From Nocardiopsis sp. NRRL B-16309 (lineage in GTDB: Bacteria > Actinomycetota > Actinomycetes > Streptosporangiales > Streptosporangiaceae), in contig NZ_LGEC01000073.1 of the NCBI RefSeq assembly GCF_001279585.1, positions 9,940 through 73,939 on the forward strand: 64,000 bases of DNA, written 5' to 3'. Below, in pieces: positions 50,914-59,361 of this stretch (position 1 is the first letter of the stretch; each line of letters begins with the position of its first letter). The notes beneath the pieces are model-generated. The model was not told where the DNA came from. It saw nothing but the letters and a program-made list of their open reading frames with translations, and made no database searches. A program made the translations under genes and the position numbers.

Positions 50914-53265
50914 TCACGCGGGCAGGTCGGCGGCGGCCAGGACCTCGGCCAGCCCCTCGGTGCGGAAGTTGTCCACGACGAGGATCTGCGACTCCGGGAG
51001 CAGCCAGTACCGCTGCTCGTAGTAGGCGGTCGGCGCGTTCGGCTCGATCCCCGTCAGGCACGGGACGCTCCACACCCGGTAGTAGGCCATCCGTTCACCG
51101 ATCGGGGCCAGGGACCGCTCCTCGCGCGGCGGGGTCGCGGTGGCCGCCTGGCTGTCGGTGCACAGCTCCATCCCGCCGCCGGGGTAGTACATCGCGTCCT
51201 CGGTGAGGCCGTCGGCGGCGATGGCCCCGGGACCGGCGATCTCCAGGTACGGGCAGTCCGTCCGGTCCTCGAACGCGCAGTCGCTGTCCGGGTCGGTGCC
51301 GACCAGGAACCACTCGTCGTCGATCTCCTCGCCGGCGTCGGTACGGAACGTGCGCTCCTGCCGGACGGCCTCCCACCCCTCGGGCAGCTCCACGGTCATG
51401 CCGCGGTACTCCAGTGTGCTGGTCGCCTCCTCCTCCGCCTCCGTCCACCGGGCACCGGCCAGGACCGCGTCGAACTCCTCGATCCCGTAGTCGTCCACGA
51501 TGAGGATCTCCCGGTCCTCCAACAGCCACAGGCGCTGGTCGTGGAGGAGGAAGCCGGAGGAGCCCTCGTCGCCGATGTCGACGCACAGCGAGTGGCCCTC
51601 CGCGTAGGCGGCCACCTCCCCGCCGGCGTCGCGGTCCTCGCGCTCCCAGCGGGCTGACGCGGCGGGGTTCCCGGGGGAGGTGGCCACGCCTTCGGGACAG
51701 GGCATGGGATTGCTGCTCGGATTGAACGAGTACACACCGCCGGCAGCCCCGCTCTGCCGCATGGTGGCGTAGCCCTCGCCGCCGTGGTCGATGCCCTCCG
51801 GGCCGAGCACCTTGATGTGCCGGCAGGCCACGGAGCCGTCCGTGTAGCTCCACTCGACGCCGTCGCAGGCCTCCTGCCCGCCCGGGTACAGGACCAGCCA
51901 CTCCTCGGTCGTGTACGGCCCAGGATCGGAAAAGACCCCGAACTCCTCCTCCACGAACTCCGCCGTCCACCCCTCGGGCAGGGCGAGCGACATGCCGCGG
52001 TACCCGACCCGTTCCGGCTCCGGCTCCAAGACCTGCTCGGACGACGCCTCCCCGCCGCCGAACGGCCAGACCGGCTCGCCGCTGTACAGCTGTCCGCCCA
52101 CCCAGCCGCCGGTCGCGACGGCGGCGGTGCTCGCCACCGCCACGAGCGCGGCGGTGGCCTTGCCCATACCGGCGAGGGCTCCCGCTCCAGCGGCTGAGGC
52201 CGCGGCGCCGGAGGCCGTTCCACCGCCCGCGGCCGCGGCACTGGCGGCGGCCCCGCCTCCCGCGACGGCGGCCGACGATCCGGACAGCAGCGCCACCGAC
52301 CCGGCGGCCGCCACCCAGGGGCCGGCGCCGCGTACGGCCTCGAACCCGGTCCAGGCGGTGGTGAGCAGCCGGCGCAGCCGGACTCGGGCGGCCTCACGGG
52401 TCAGTACCGGCTCGCCGGTCAGGGACAGGACGGTGCCGAACGCCTCGGCGGCGGAGGGCCGACGCTCCGGATCGCGGTCCAGGGCCCGGGCGACCAGCGC
52501 GCGCAGGTCCTCGGGCACCCCCTCCAGGTCGGGTTCGGCCTCACGCGTGCGTGCCAGCAGCGTGGCGGTGTCGCCCCTGCCGAAGGGCCCGTGTCCGGTC
52601 GCCGCGTAGACGACGAGACCGCCCCAGGCGAACACGTCCGAGCGCGGGTCCGCACCGATGCCCTCCAGGCGTTCGGGGGCGATCCACCCGGCGGTGCCGA
52701 ACACTCCGGCCTCGGCCGTCTCGTCCCGCGTGTCCCGGGCGATCCCGAAGTCCAGGAGCCGGGGCCCCGCCGGGGCGAAGACGACATTGGCGGGCTTGAC
52801 GTCGCGGCGCACGATTCCAGCGGCGTGGACGGCGGACAGGGCTTCGGCGGTACCGGCGGCGAACGAGAGCAGCCGGTCGCCGGTGAGCGTGCCGTGTTCG
52901 CGCACGTGTCCGCTCAGGGTGCGGCCCGGCACGAACTCGGTGGCCATCCACGGCCGCTCGGCGTGCGGGTCCGCGCCGAGGAACGCCGGAGCGCAGTCGG
53001 CGTCCACCCGGGCCAGCAGCTCTGCTTCCTGGACGAACTGCTCGCGAAAGACCGGGTCGGCGGCGTGGCGCGGATGGACGACCTTGAGGGCGACGTGCCG
53101 TCCCTCGCGGTCCAGGGCGCCGTACACGGTTCCCATACCGCCCGCGCCCACCCTTCCGACCAGGTCGAACGGACCGATGGCCACCGGGTCCGCGGGGTCG
53201 AGCGGGGCGAAGCCCTCGGGGAGCGGGGCGGAATGAGAGGTGGGGGGACCCACGTCGGGGGACAT
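50914..53265 (-). CDS. Ser/Thr protein kinase with duplicated extracellular domain and altered HRD motif
   Basis: A 783-residue receptor-type kinase. Residues 31-290 form the kinase: VGAGGMGTVYGAL, Lys61 in VALKVV, and DFG (172-174). The catalytic loop reads VRRDVKPAN, so the HRD histidine is replaced by Arg153 while the catalytic Asp155 stays. After an Ala/Gly-rich stretch a single helix (about 372-392) leads to two related extracellular domains of about 170 residues, beginning YRGMSLALPEGW and YRGMTVELPEGW, each with several cysteines. It may respond to cell-surface cues. It is divergent from a small HTH gene. Confidence 0.85.
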   Translation of the reverse strand: MSPDVGPPTSHSAPLPEGFAPLDPADPVAIGPFDLVGRVGAGGMGTVYGALDREGRHVALKVVHPRHAADPVFREQFVQEAELLARVDADCAPAFLGADPHAERPWMATEFVPGRTLSGHVREHGTLTGDRLLSFAAGTAEALSAVHAAGIVRRDVKPANVVFAPAGPRLLDFGIARDTRDETAEAGVFGTAGWIAPERLEGIGADPRSDVFAWGGLVVYAATGHGPFGRGDTATLLARTREAEPDLEGVPEDLRALVARALDRDPERRPSAAEAFGTVLSLTGEPVLTREAARVRLRRLLTTAWTGFEAVRGAGPWVAAAGSVALLSGSSAAVAGGGAAASAAAAGGGTASGAAASAAGAGALAGMGKATAALVAVASTAAVATGGWVGGQLYSGEPVWPFGGGEASSEQVLEPEPERVGYRGMSLALPEGWTAEFVEEEFGVFSDPGPYTTEEWLVLYPGGQEACDGVEWSYTDGSVACRHIKVLGPEGIDHGGEGYATMRQSGAAGGVYSFNPSSNPMPCPEGVATSPGNPAASARWEREDRDAGGEVAAYAEGHSLCVDIGDEGSSGFLLHDQRLWLLEDREILIVDDYGIEEFDAVLAGARWTEAEEEATSTLEYRGMTVELPEGWEAVRQERTFRTDAGEEIDDEWFLVGTDPDSDCAFEDRTDCPYLEIAGPGAIAADGLTEDAMYYPGGGMELCTDSQAATATPPREERSLAPIGERMAYYRVWSVPCLTGIEPNAPTAYYEQRYWLLPESQILVVDNFRTEGLAEVLAAADLPA

Positions 53266-53394
53266 GCGCTGCGCTCCGTTCAGTCCGGGTTCCGGCGCGG
53301 CGCTCCGGAACCGAGTGACAGCACCAGCTGAGAGTCTCGGCGAAGTCGAACGGTTCTGCCGAAATGACAGGAAGGCTTCGTTTGCAACGAGGAG

Positions 53395-53402
53395 TTGACA
53401 AC
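53395..53402 (+). promoter_or_regulatory. possible -35 element and dyad between kinase and HTH genes
   Basis: TTGACAAC, preceded by G, forms the small dyad GTTGACAAC and matches a -35 box on the rightward strand, 30 bp before the HTH gene. No clear -10 follows at the right distance, so this is tentative. Confidence 0.25.
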
Positions 53403-53429
53403 GTATCGTTCAAAAGTCAGAGTGGAGTC

Positions 53430-53870
53430 ATGGACGAACACCGTGACGCCTTCACCCCGCCCGACCCAGACAAGGAGCGCCGCCGCCGCGGCTACGAGGC
53501 GCTGGCGCGCATCACCGAACGGCACGCCGGCGGCGAGGACCGCGTCCGCTGGGACGAGTACCGCAGGCCGATGGCGCCCTTCGACGCCGTACGGCGGGTG
53601 AGCGACGCGGCCGCGGGCAGCGCTCCGCCACAGCAGGGCGAGCCCGCCGTCGACCGCGAGGACCTCACCGCCGCGCTCTCCCTGCTGCCCACCGCGCGGG
53701 CCGAGTTCGACCAGATGGAGCTCGGCGTCCTGGAGATGGCCAAGGGGCGCGGCATGACCTGGCAGGAGATCGCCTTCGGTCTCGGGCTGGGCACGGCCCA
53801 GGCCGCCCGCCAGCGCCACCAGCGCCTCAGCCGCCGTGTCGCCCCCGACGCCCCGGGAGCCCCTTCTTGA
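53430..53870 (+). CDS. small sigma-region-4-like HTH protein
   Basis: A 146-residue charged protein. The C-terminal third looks like a helix-turn-helix of the sigma-factor region 4 kind: MELGVLEMAKGRGMTWQEIA, then FGLGLGTAQAARQRHQRLSRR (recognition helix). The N-terminal part is acidic/arginine-rich and shows no domain I know. Similar short DNA-binding proteins are common in Nocardiopsis-like genomes. ATG 53430 has GTGGAG upstream. It is divergent from the receptor kinase; a regulatory link is possible but not shown. Confidence 0.68.
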   Translation: MDEHRDAFTPPDPDKERRRRGYEALARITERHAGGEDRVRWDEYRRPMAPFDAVRRVSDAAAGSAPPQQGEPAVDREDLTAALSLLPTARAEFDQMELGVLEMAKGRGMTWQEIAFGLGLGTAQAARQRHQRLSRRVAPDAPGAPS

Positions 53871-53872
53871 GG

Positions 53873-54163
53873 TGGGAGGTGCGGGTGCTGTAGGCGTCGG
53901 CGACCTTGCCGATCACCCGCACCGCTGGCTGGGCCGGCAACCCGTGCTCAACCTTCAGGGCCGTGTAAGCGCGTTCCTGGAGGGCGTACTTGTGTGTGGC
54001 GCCGGTCGCGAACGCCACCTGGGAGGCGGCGCTCGCGGCCTGGTCGCAGGCACGCAGGGGCGCAGGCACGCAGGCACGCAGGCACGCAGGCACGCAGGGG
54101 CGCCTCAAGCGCCTCCGCCTGTTCAGGCGAGGACGGAAGTCCGATGCGCACGACCACCTTCAT
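53873..54163 (-). pseudogene. truncated, frameshifted TnpB (IS200/IS605 OrfB) remnant
   Basis: ATG 54163 opens MKVVVRIGLPSSPEQAEALE, a classic TnpB N-terminus. After the 8-bp repeat tract the other frame continues CDQAASAASQVAFATGATHK, then LKVEHGLPAQPAVRVIGKVADAY, as in TnpB residues about 20-75. The rest of the gene, including all RuvC motifs, is missing, and the sequence stops at the end of the HTH gene. Deleting five repeat units (40 bp) would rejoin the two frames. No transposon ends, TnpA or omega-RNA region is present. Confidence 0.72.
54047..54102. repeat. 8-bp tandem repeat, seven units, inside tnpB remnant
   Basis: Seven exact-length units: CAGGCACG five times, with CAGGGGCG as the second and seventh unit. 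The two CAGGGGCG units are 40 bp apart, which points to expansion from an original two-unit segment by slippage or unequal exchange. Confidence 0.9.
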
Positions 54164-54298
54164 CTTCGAACACGTCAACGAAGTCGGGTCCTGCTGTGGG
54201 CCGAACCGGAGAATCCGTCGTACCGACTTCCCCTGGATCCTGGCGAAGGCCCTGAACGCCTGGGCGTCTTCGCGAAACGACGCTGAAGTCCAGGAGGA
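54164..54298. other. gap between tnpB remnant and rhamnose repressor gene
   Basis: This 135-bp stretch holds no recognisable gene. It may be residual transposon-flank DNA. No terminator of the leftward repressor gene is obvious in it. Confidence 0.3.
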
Positions 54299-55348
54299 TC
54301 AGGTCCGGCGCGCGGCCGTGGACCCCCGGACCACGAGCTCGGGCGTGAACCACGTGCGTTCGTGCCGGTGGTCCGGGTCGTTCAGTTCCGAGATGAGCAG
54401 GCGCATCGCCGAGCGGCCCAGGTCGAACTTGGGCTGGGCGACCGAGGTCAGCCCGGGGTGGACGAGGTCGGCGAAGTCGACGTTGTCGTAGCCGACGACG
54501 GAGATGTCCTCGGGCACCCGGATCCCGCGCCGGCCCAGGCCCTTCATCAGGCCCAGCGCCAGCTGGTCGTTGGCGCAGAAGACCGCCTGGGGGCGCCGCC
54601 GGGGACCGCCCGCCAGGACCGCGTCGACGGCGCGCTCCCCGTGGTCGGCGTTGAGCTGGGGCTGCTCGATGACCCGGACGGCCTGGTCGGGGTCCAGGTG
54701 CGCCTCCGCGCACGCCTCGCGCAGCCCGTCGTGGCGCCGCCGTACCTGTTCGATCGCGAACGGGCCGGTCAGGAAGGTGATCCGCTCGTGTCCCAGTCCG
54801 ATGAGGTGCCGTCCGGCGGCCAGCCCGCCCGCGTGGTTGTCCACGCTGACGCTGCACCCGACCTCCTCCGACACGTCGCCCCGGTCCAGGGCCACCCAGG
54901 CGGTGCCCTGCCTGGCCAGCCAGACGAGGTCGGACAGGTCGTCGTCCACGGGCATGACGACGGCGCCCGCCGCGCGCTGTTCGGCGAGCAGGCGCAGGTT
55001 GCGGCGCTGGCGGTCCTGCTGCTCGGCGGAGTTGAGCAGGACCACGGCCAGCCCGGCCGTGGCGGCCTCCTCCTCGACGCCGCGCGCGACCTCGGTGAAG
55101 AAGGGGTTGGTGACGTCCAGGACCAGCAGGCCCACCGATCCGCTGCGGCCCGAGCGCAGGCTGCTGCCGGAGGAGTTGCGCACGTAGTCGAGCTCGGCGA
55201 TGGCCGCCTCGACCTTGCGGCGGGTCGTCGCGGCGACGCGCTCGGGCCGGTTGAGGACGTTGGACACCGTGCCGGGGGAGACCCCGGCGTGCCGGGCGAC
55301 CTCGGTGATGCCCACCGTGCGGCGGGTGGCGCGTGGACTGGTGCTCAA
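54299..55348 (-). CDS. rhaR: LacI-family repressor of rhamnose genes
   Basis: A 349-residue LacI/GalR regulator. The helix-turn-helix reads ITEVARHAGVSPGTVSNVLN followed by RPERVAATTRRKV, and the effector domain has VGLLVLDVTNPFFTEVARGV, LIGLGHERITFLTG and ISVVGYDNVDFADLV. TTG 55348 has GGAG five bases upstream and gives the same length as the other LacI protein here; an ATG at 55393 is an alternative. It is divergent from the rhamnose importer. Matching dyads occur before both the importer and the distant catabolic operon. The symbol is by role, not by homology to E. coli RhaR, which is AraC-type. Confidence 0.82.
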   Translation of the reverse strand: MSTSPRATRRTVGITEVARHAGVSPGTVSNVLNRPERVAATTRRKVEAAIAELDYVRNSSGSSLRSGRSGSVGLLVLDVTNPFFTEVARGVEEEAATAGLAVVLLNSAEQQDRQRRNLRLLAEQRAAGAVVMPVDDDLSDLVWLARQGTAWVALDRGDVSEEVGCSVSVDNHAGGLAAGRHLIGLGHERITFLTGPFAIEQVRRRHDGLREACAEAHLDPDQAVRVIEQPQLNADHGERAVDAVLAGGPRRRPQAVFCANDQLALGLMKGLGRRGIRVPEDISVVGYDNVDFADLVHPGLTSVAQPKFDLGRSAMRLLISELNDPDHRHERTWFTPELVVRGSTAARRT

Positions 55349-55440
55349 GGGTTCTCCACTGGGGCTCGAACGGTCGGGGCGACGCGCTCGCATGCTACTG
55401 ACACGGCCCTCAGAACGTCGGTTCATGCTCACACTCGGAT

Positions 55441-55452
55441 TGAAACGTGTCA
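55441..55452. promoter_or_regulatory. LacI-type rhamnose operator, site 3
   Basis: TGAAACGTGTCA, within the longer dyad ATTGAAACGTGTCAAT, lies 93 bp upstream of the repressor start and probably mediates autoregulation. It shares the TGAAACG half-site with site 2 near 26.5 kb. Confidence 0.72.
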
Positions 55453-55598
55453 ATAACTTTCCGGAACCCGGTGCCTCCGGGCGGCGGAACCGGCGGCCCC
55501 GCCGGGGTCGAGCTGACGTCGTTACCAGCGTGATACCTGGGATTTCTCCGTGATCCCCTTGACGGGGTAGTGTGCTGGACTTAACATCCACTTCATAT

Positions 55599-55610
55599 TA
55601 AAACGTTTTT
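55599..55610. promoter_or_regulatory. LacI-type rhamnose operator, site 4
   Basis: TAAAACGTTTTT, with a perfect AAAACGTTTT core, lies 53 bp upstream of the ATPase gene. It shares TAAAACGTTT with site 1 near 26.4 kb. It is the likely control site of the transporter operon. Confidence 0.68.
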
Positions 55611-55662
55611 GCACGAATCTCCTGAACCCCAGGAGATCGGTACTGGAAGAAGGAGGACGCAC

Positions 55663-57186
55663 GTGACGGACGACCGATCACCAGTGCCTCCGCCCCTCGC
55701 GCTGGTGGACGTCACGAAGTCCTTCGGGAGCGTCCGAGCGCTACGGGGACTGAGTCTGCACCTGCGTGCCGGGGAGATCCACGCGCTCGTGGGCGAGAAC
55801 GGCGCGGGCAAGTCCACGCTGGTCAAGACCATAGCCGGAGTCCACCGGCCCGACGGCGGCCAGGTACTGGTCGACGGACGGCCCACCGAGTTCACCGCGC
55901 CCGCCGACGCCCAGCGCGCCGGGGTCGCGGTCATCTACCAGGAGCCCACCCTCTTCCCCGACCTGTCGGTGGCCGAGAACATCTTCATCGGCCGCCAGCC
56001 GCGCACCCGCCTGGGCACCATCGACCGCGCCCGCATGCGCCGCGACACCGACGAGGTGTTCGGCCGGCTGGGCGTGGCGATCGAACCCGACCGGCCCGCG
56101 CGCGGTCTCTCCATCGCCGACCAGCAGCTCGTCGAGATCGCCAAGGCCATCACCCGCCACGCCCGCGTCCTGGTCATGGACGAGCCCACCGCCGCCCTGT
56201 CGGGCGTCGAGGCCGAGCGGCTGTTCACCGTCGCCCGCACCCTGCGCGACGAGGGCGCGGCCCTGCTCTTCATCTCCCACCGCTTCGACGAGGTGTTCGG
56301 TCTGTGCGACCGCATCACCGTCGTGCGCGACGGCGCCTACGTCTCCTGCGATCCCACCGCGGACCTGGACGTGGACACCGTCGTGCGGCGCATGGTCGGA
56401 CGCGACGTCAGCAGCCTCTACCCCAAGGAGGACGCCGAGTTCGGCGACACCGTCCTGGAGGTCGAGGGCCTGAGCCGCCAGGGCGTCTTCGCCGACGTGT
56501 CCTTCTCCGTGCGCGCCGGGGAGATCGTCGCCCTGGCCGGGCTCGTGGGCGCGGGCCGCAGCGAGGTCGTCCGCGCGGTCTTCGGCGTCGACCGCTACGA
56601 CGCGGGCACCGTCCGCGTCGCCGGCCGGGCCCTGCCCGCCGGACGCCCGCGTGCGGCCATGGCCGCCGGCATGGCCCTGGTCCCCGAGGACCGCCGCCAG
56701 CAGGGACTGGTCATGGAGTCCTCCATCGAACGCAACGCCACCGCCACCCGGCGGGGCCTGCTCAGCCGCTTCGGACTGCTCGGCGCCCGCGCCGAACGCG
56801 AGAGCGCGCGGGAGTGGGGCGCCCGGCTCCAGCTCAAGTGCGGCGCCTACACCGACGCCGTCGCCACCCTCTCCGGCGGCAACCAGCAGAAGGTCGTCCT
56901 GGCCAAGTGGCTCTCGACCGAGCCGCGCGTGCTCTTCGTCGACGAGCCCACCCGCGGCATCGACGTCGGCACCAAGGCCGAGGTCCACCGCCTGCTGTCC
57001 ACGCTCGCGGGGGAGGGGCTGGCCATCGTCATGGTCTCCAGCGAACTCCCGGAGGTCCTGGGCATGGCCGACCGCGTCCTGGTCATGCACGAGGGCCGAG
57101 TCACCGCCGAACTCGACCGCGACCGGGCCGACGAGGAGTCGGTCATGTACGCGGCCACCGGACAGCGACCGAGCGAGGCCGCCTGA
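55663..57186 (+). CDS. rhaT: rhamnose ABC importer, duplicated ATP-binding protein
   Basis: A 507-residue CUT2-type ATPase with two ABC domains. The first has Walker A GENGAGKST, a degenerate signature (LSIADQQLVEIAKAI) and Walker B VLVMDEPTAALS. The second has a degenerate Walker A region (GLVGAGRSE), signature LSGGNQQKVVLAKWL and Walker B VLFVDEPTRGID. This asymmetric pattern is usual for RbsA/RhaT proteins. GTG 55663 has AAGGAGG upstream. Its stop overlaps the permease ATG by one base (TGATG). Confidence 0.93.
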   Translation: MTDDRSPVPPPLALVDVTKSFGSVRALRGLSLHLRAGEIHALVGENGAGKSTLVKTIAGVHRPDGGQVLVDGRPTEFTAPADAQRAGVAVIYQEPTLFPDLSVAENIFIGRQPRTRLGTIDRARMRRDTDEVFGRLGVAIEPDRPARGLSIADQQLVEIAKAITRHARVLVMDEPTAALSGVEAERLFTVARTLRDEGAALLFISHRFDEVFGLCDRITVVRDGAYVSCDPTADLDVDTVVRRMVGRDVSSLYPKEDAEFGDTVLEVEGLSRQGVFADVSFSVRAGEIVALAGLVGAGRSEVVRAVFGVDRYDAGTVRVAGRALPAGRPRAAMAAGMALVPEDRRQQGLVMESSIERNATATRRGLLSRFGLLGARAERESAREWGARLQLKCGAYTDAVATLSGGNQQKVVLAKWLSTEPRVLFVDEPTRGIDVGTKAEVHRLLSTLAGEGLAIVMVSSELPEVLGMADRVLVMHEGRVTAELDRDRADEESVMYAATGQRPSEAA

Positions 57187-58235
57187 TGAGCACACCCACC
57201 ACCGCGACCACCCCCTCGGCCACGGGGGCAGCGCCGGCGGCCGCCCGGCGCACCGCCCGCCGCCGTCCCCAGATCCGCGAACTCGGCGTCCTGCTGGCCG
57301 TCGTCGTCCTCATCGCGGCCACCTGGCTGCACAACCCCGGCTTCCTCTCCCACCAGGGCGTGCGCGACCTGTTCCTGGGCGCCACCGTCCTGGCCGTCCT
57401 GGCCGTCGGCCAGGCCCTGGTCCTGATCACCAAGAACGTCGACCTGTCGGTCGGCTCGGTCATGGGCCTGTCGGCGTTCGGCACCGGTCTGCTCTTCGTC
57501 ACCTTCCCGGGCCTGCCGGTCCCGGTCGTCATGGCCGCGGGCGTGCTCATCGGCCTGGTCTGCGGCCTGGCCAACGGCCTGCTCGTCACCGCCGTCCAGG
57601 TCCCGGCGCTGGTCGTCACCCTGGGCACCCTGTACGCCTACCGCGGCCTCAACCACTGGTGGGCGGGCGGCGGACAGGTCAACGCCCACGACATGCCCGA
57701 GTCCTTCCTCGCCCTGGGCCGGATCCCCGTCCTCGGGGTGCCGCTGCCCGCGGCGATCGCCGTGGCCGTCGTCGTGGTCGTGGGCCTGTACCTGGCCCAC
57801 TTCCGCTCGGGCCGCGAGCTCTACGCGATCGGCTCCAACGCCGACGCCGCGCGCCTGTCGGGCATCCCCGCCGGCCGCCGCGTCATCACCGCCTTCGCCG
57901 TCAACGGAGCCCTGGCCGGGCTCGCCGGCGTCCTGTTCGCCGCGCGCTACGGCACCGTCGACTCCACCGTCGGCACCGGCATGGAACTGCAGGTCGTCGC
58001 GGCCGCCGTGGTCGGCGGCGTGGCCATCGCCGGGGGAGTCGGCACCGTCTACGGCGCCGCCCTGGGCGCCGTCCTGCTCACCACCATCACCGCCGCCCTG
58101 CCCATCTGGCAGATCGACCAGTTCTGGCAGCAGGCCGTGGTGGGCGCGCTCATCCTGGCCGCCATCGGACTGGACCGCCTGCTGGCGCTGCGCACGGCCC
58201 GCAAGCTTCGAGGAGGAGGTGCCCGTGGCGCCTGA
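57186..58235 (+). CDS. rhaP: rhamnose ABC importer permease
   Basis: A 349-residue CUT2 (RbsC-like) permease with about ten helices after a 30-residue Ala/Thr/Arg-rich start. Family landmarks: GQALVLITKNVDLSVGSVMG, VPALVVTLGTLYAYRGLNHW and ELYAIGSNADAARLSGIPAGR. ATG 57186 is coupled to the ATPase stop codon. The RhaP assignment rests on order (ATPase, two permeases, binding protein, mutarotase), which is that of known rhamnose importers. Confidence 0.9.
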   Translation: MSTPTTATTPSATGAAPAAARRTARRRPQIRELGVLLAVVVLIAATWLHNPGFLSHQGVRDLFLGATVLAVLAVGQALVLITKNVDLSVGSVMGLSAFGTGLLFVTFPGLPVPVVMAAGVLIGLVCGLANGLLVTAVQVPALVVTLGTLYAYRGLNHWWAGGGQVNAHDMPESFLALGRIPVLGVPLPAAIAVAVVVVVGLYLAHFRSGRELYAIGSNADAARLSGIPAGRRVITAFAVNGALAGLAGVLFAARYGTVDSTVGTGMELQVVAAAVVGGVAIAGGVGTVYGAALGAVLLTTITAALPIWQIDQFWQQAVVGALILAAIGLDRLLALRTARKLRGGGARGA

Positions 58236-59361
58236 ACGCATCATCACCAGCCCGCCCGCCGCCCCGGCGGCCGGCCCCGACCGGCCACGGCCCGTCCGGC
58301 GGATCGCCTCGCTGCTGTCCCTGCGCGAGTCACCGGTCATCGCCGCACTCGTCGTGACCCTGCTCGGCGCGTCCCTGTTCGTCGACATGTTCGCGTCCGG
58401 ACGCAACATCAGCTTCCTGCTGCTGAGCGTCGCCGCCATCGCCCTGATGGCCCTGCCGATGACCCTCATCGTCGTCACCGGCGAGATCGACCTGTCGGTG
58501 GCGAGCACGCTCGCCCTGACCAGCGCCACCCTGGGCGTGCTCTGGGAGTCCGGGGTGCCCATCGAGACGGCGCTGTGGATCTGCCTGGCCGTCGGGGCCG
58601 GCCTGGGCGCCCTCAACGGCGTCCTGGTCACCGTCATGGGGCTGCCGTCGCTGGCCGTCACCATCGGCACGATGGCCCTGTACCGCGGCCTGGCCTACGT
58701 CCTGCTGGGCGACCGGGCCGTGGCCAGCTACCCGCAGAGCTGGGTCAGCGGCGCCCGCGACCCCTTCCTGGGCATCGAGGGACTGCCGTGGATCGCGGTG
58801 GGGGTGCTGGTCCTGGCCGCGCTCTTCGCCGTCCTGCTGCACGCCACCCCGATCGGACGCTCGCTGTTCGACATCGGCAACAACGACGAGGCCGCGCGGT
58901 TCACCGGAACGCCCGTCCGATGGACCAAGTTCTGGCTCTTCACCCTCAGCGGCGTCGTCGCCGCCGGAGCGGGCGTGTTCTGGACCCTGCAGTACGGCAC
59001 CTCCCGGGCCGACACGGCCTTCGGCCTGGAACTTCAGGTCGTGGCGGCCGTCCTGCTCGGCGGAGTGTCCATCTTCGGCGGGGTCGGCTCGGTCCTCGGC
59101 GTCATGTGCGGCGTCCTGCTGCTCGGCGTCATCCGCAACGCGCTCCAGCTCTTCGGCCTGTCCAGCGAGGTCCTGCAGATCGTCACCGGTCTGATCCTCA
59201 TCGCCTCCGTGGTCACGCCCAACCTCGTGGCCAAGGTCCGTGCCAGACGCGCACCCGAACCCACGCCCGAGCCCGTGTCCGCACCCGCACCCGAACCCGC
59301 ACCCGCACCCGCACCCGTCCCCGACTCCACCGACCGTCCACACAACGGAGAACAGTCATGA
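58225..59361 (+). CDS. rhaQ: rhamnose ABC importer permease
   Basis: A 378-residue CUT2 permease, partner of the previous one: ALPMTLIVVTGEIDLSVAST, LPSLAVTIGTMALYRGLAYV and LFDIGNNDEAARFTGTPVRW. GTG 58225 is preferred because the GAGGAGGAGG ribosome site would overlap the GTG at 58219; the gene overlaps rhaP by about 11 bases. Its C-terminal 35 residues are a proline/alanine/glutamate tail (PEPAPAPAP) encoded by a CCGCAC-rich hexanucleotide repeat, probably dispensable and length-variable. Confidence 0.9.
   Translation: MAPERIITSPPAAPAAGPDRPRPVRRIASLLSLRESPVIAALVVTLLGASLFVDMFASGRNISFLLLSVAAIALMALPMTLIVVTGEIDLSVASTLALTSATLGVLWESGVPIETALWICLAVGAGLGALNGVLVTVMGLPSLAVTIGTMALYRGLAYVLLGDRAVASYPQSWVSGARDPFLGIEGLPWIAVGVLVLAALFAVLLHATPIGRSLFDIGNNDEAARFTGTPVRWTKFWLFTLSGVVAAGAGVFWTLQYGTSRADTAFGLELQVVAAVLLGGVSIFGGVGSVLGVMCGVLLLGVIRNALQLFGLSSEVLQIVTGLILIASVVTPNLVAKVRARRAPEPTPEPVSAPAPEPAPAPAPVPDSTDRPHNGEQS

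Noticed and set aside
54164..54298. An omega-RNA or transposon right end for the TnpB fragment
   Set aside because: The TnpB 3' end, where such an RNA would overlap, is missing; this stretch lies upstream of the gene's start.
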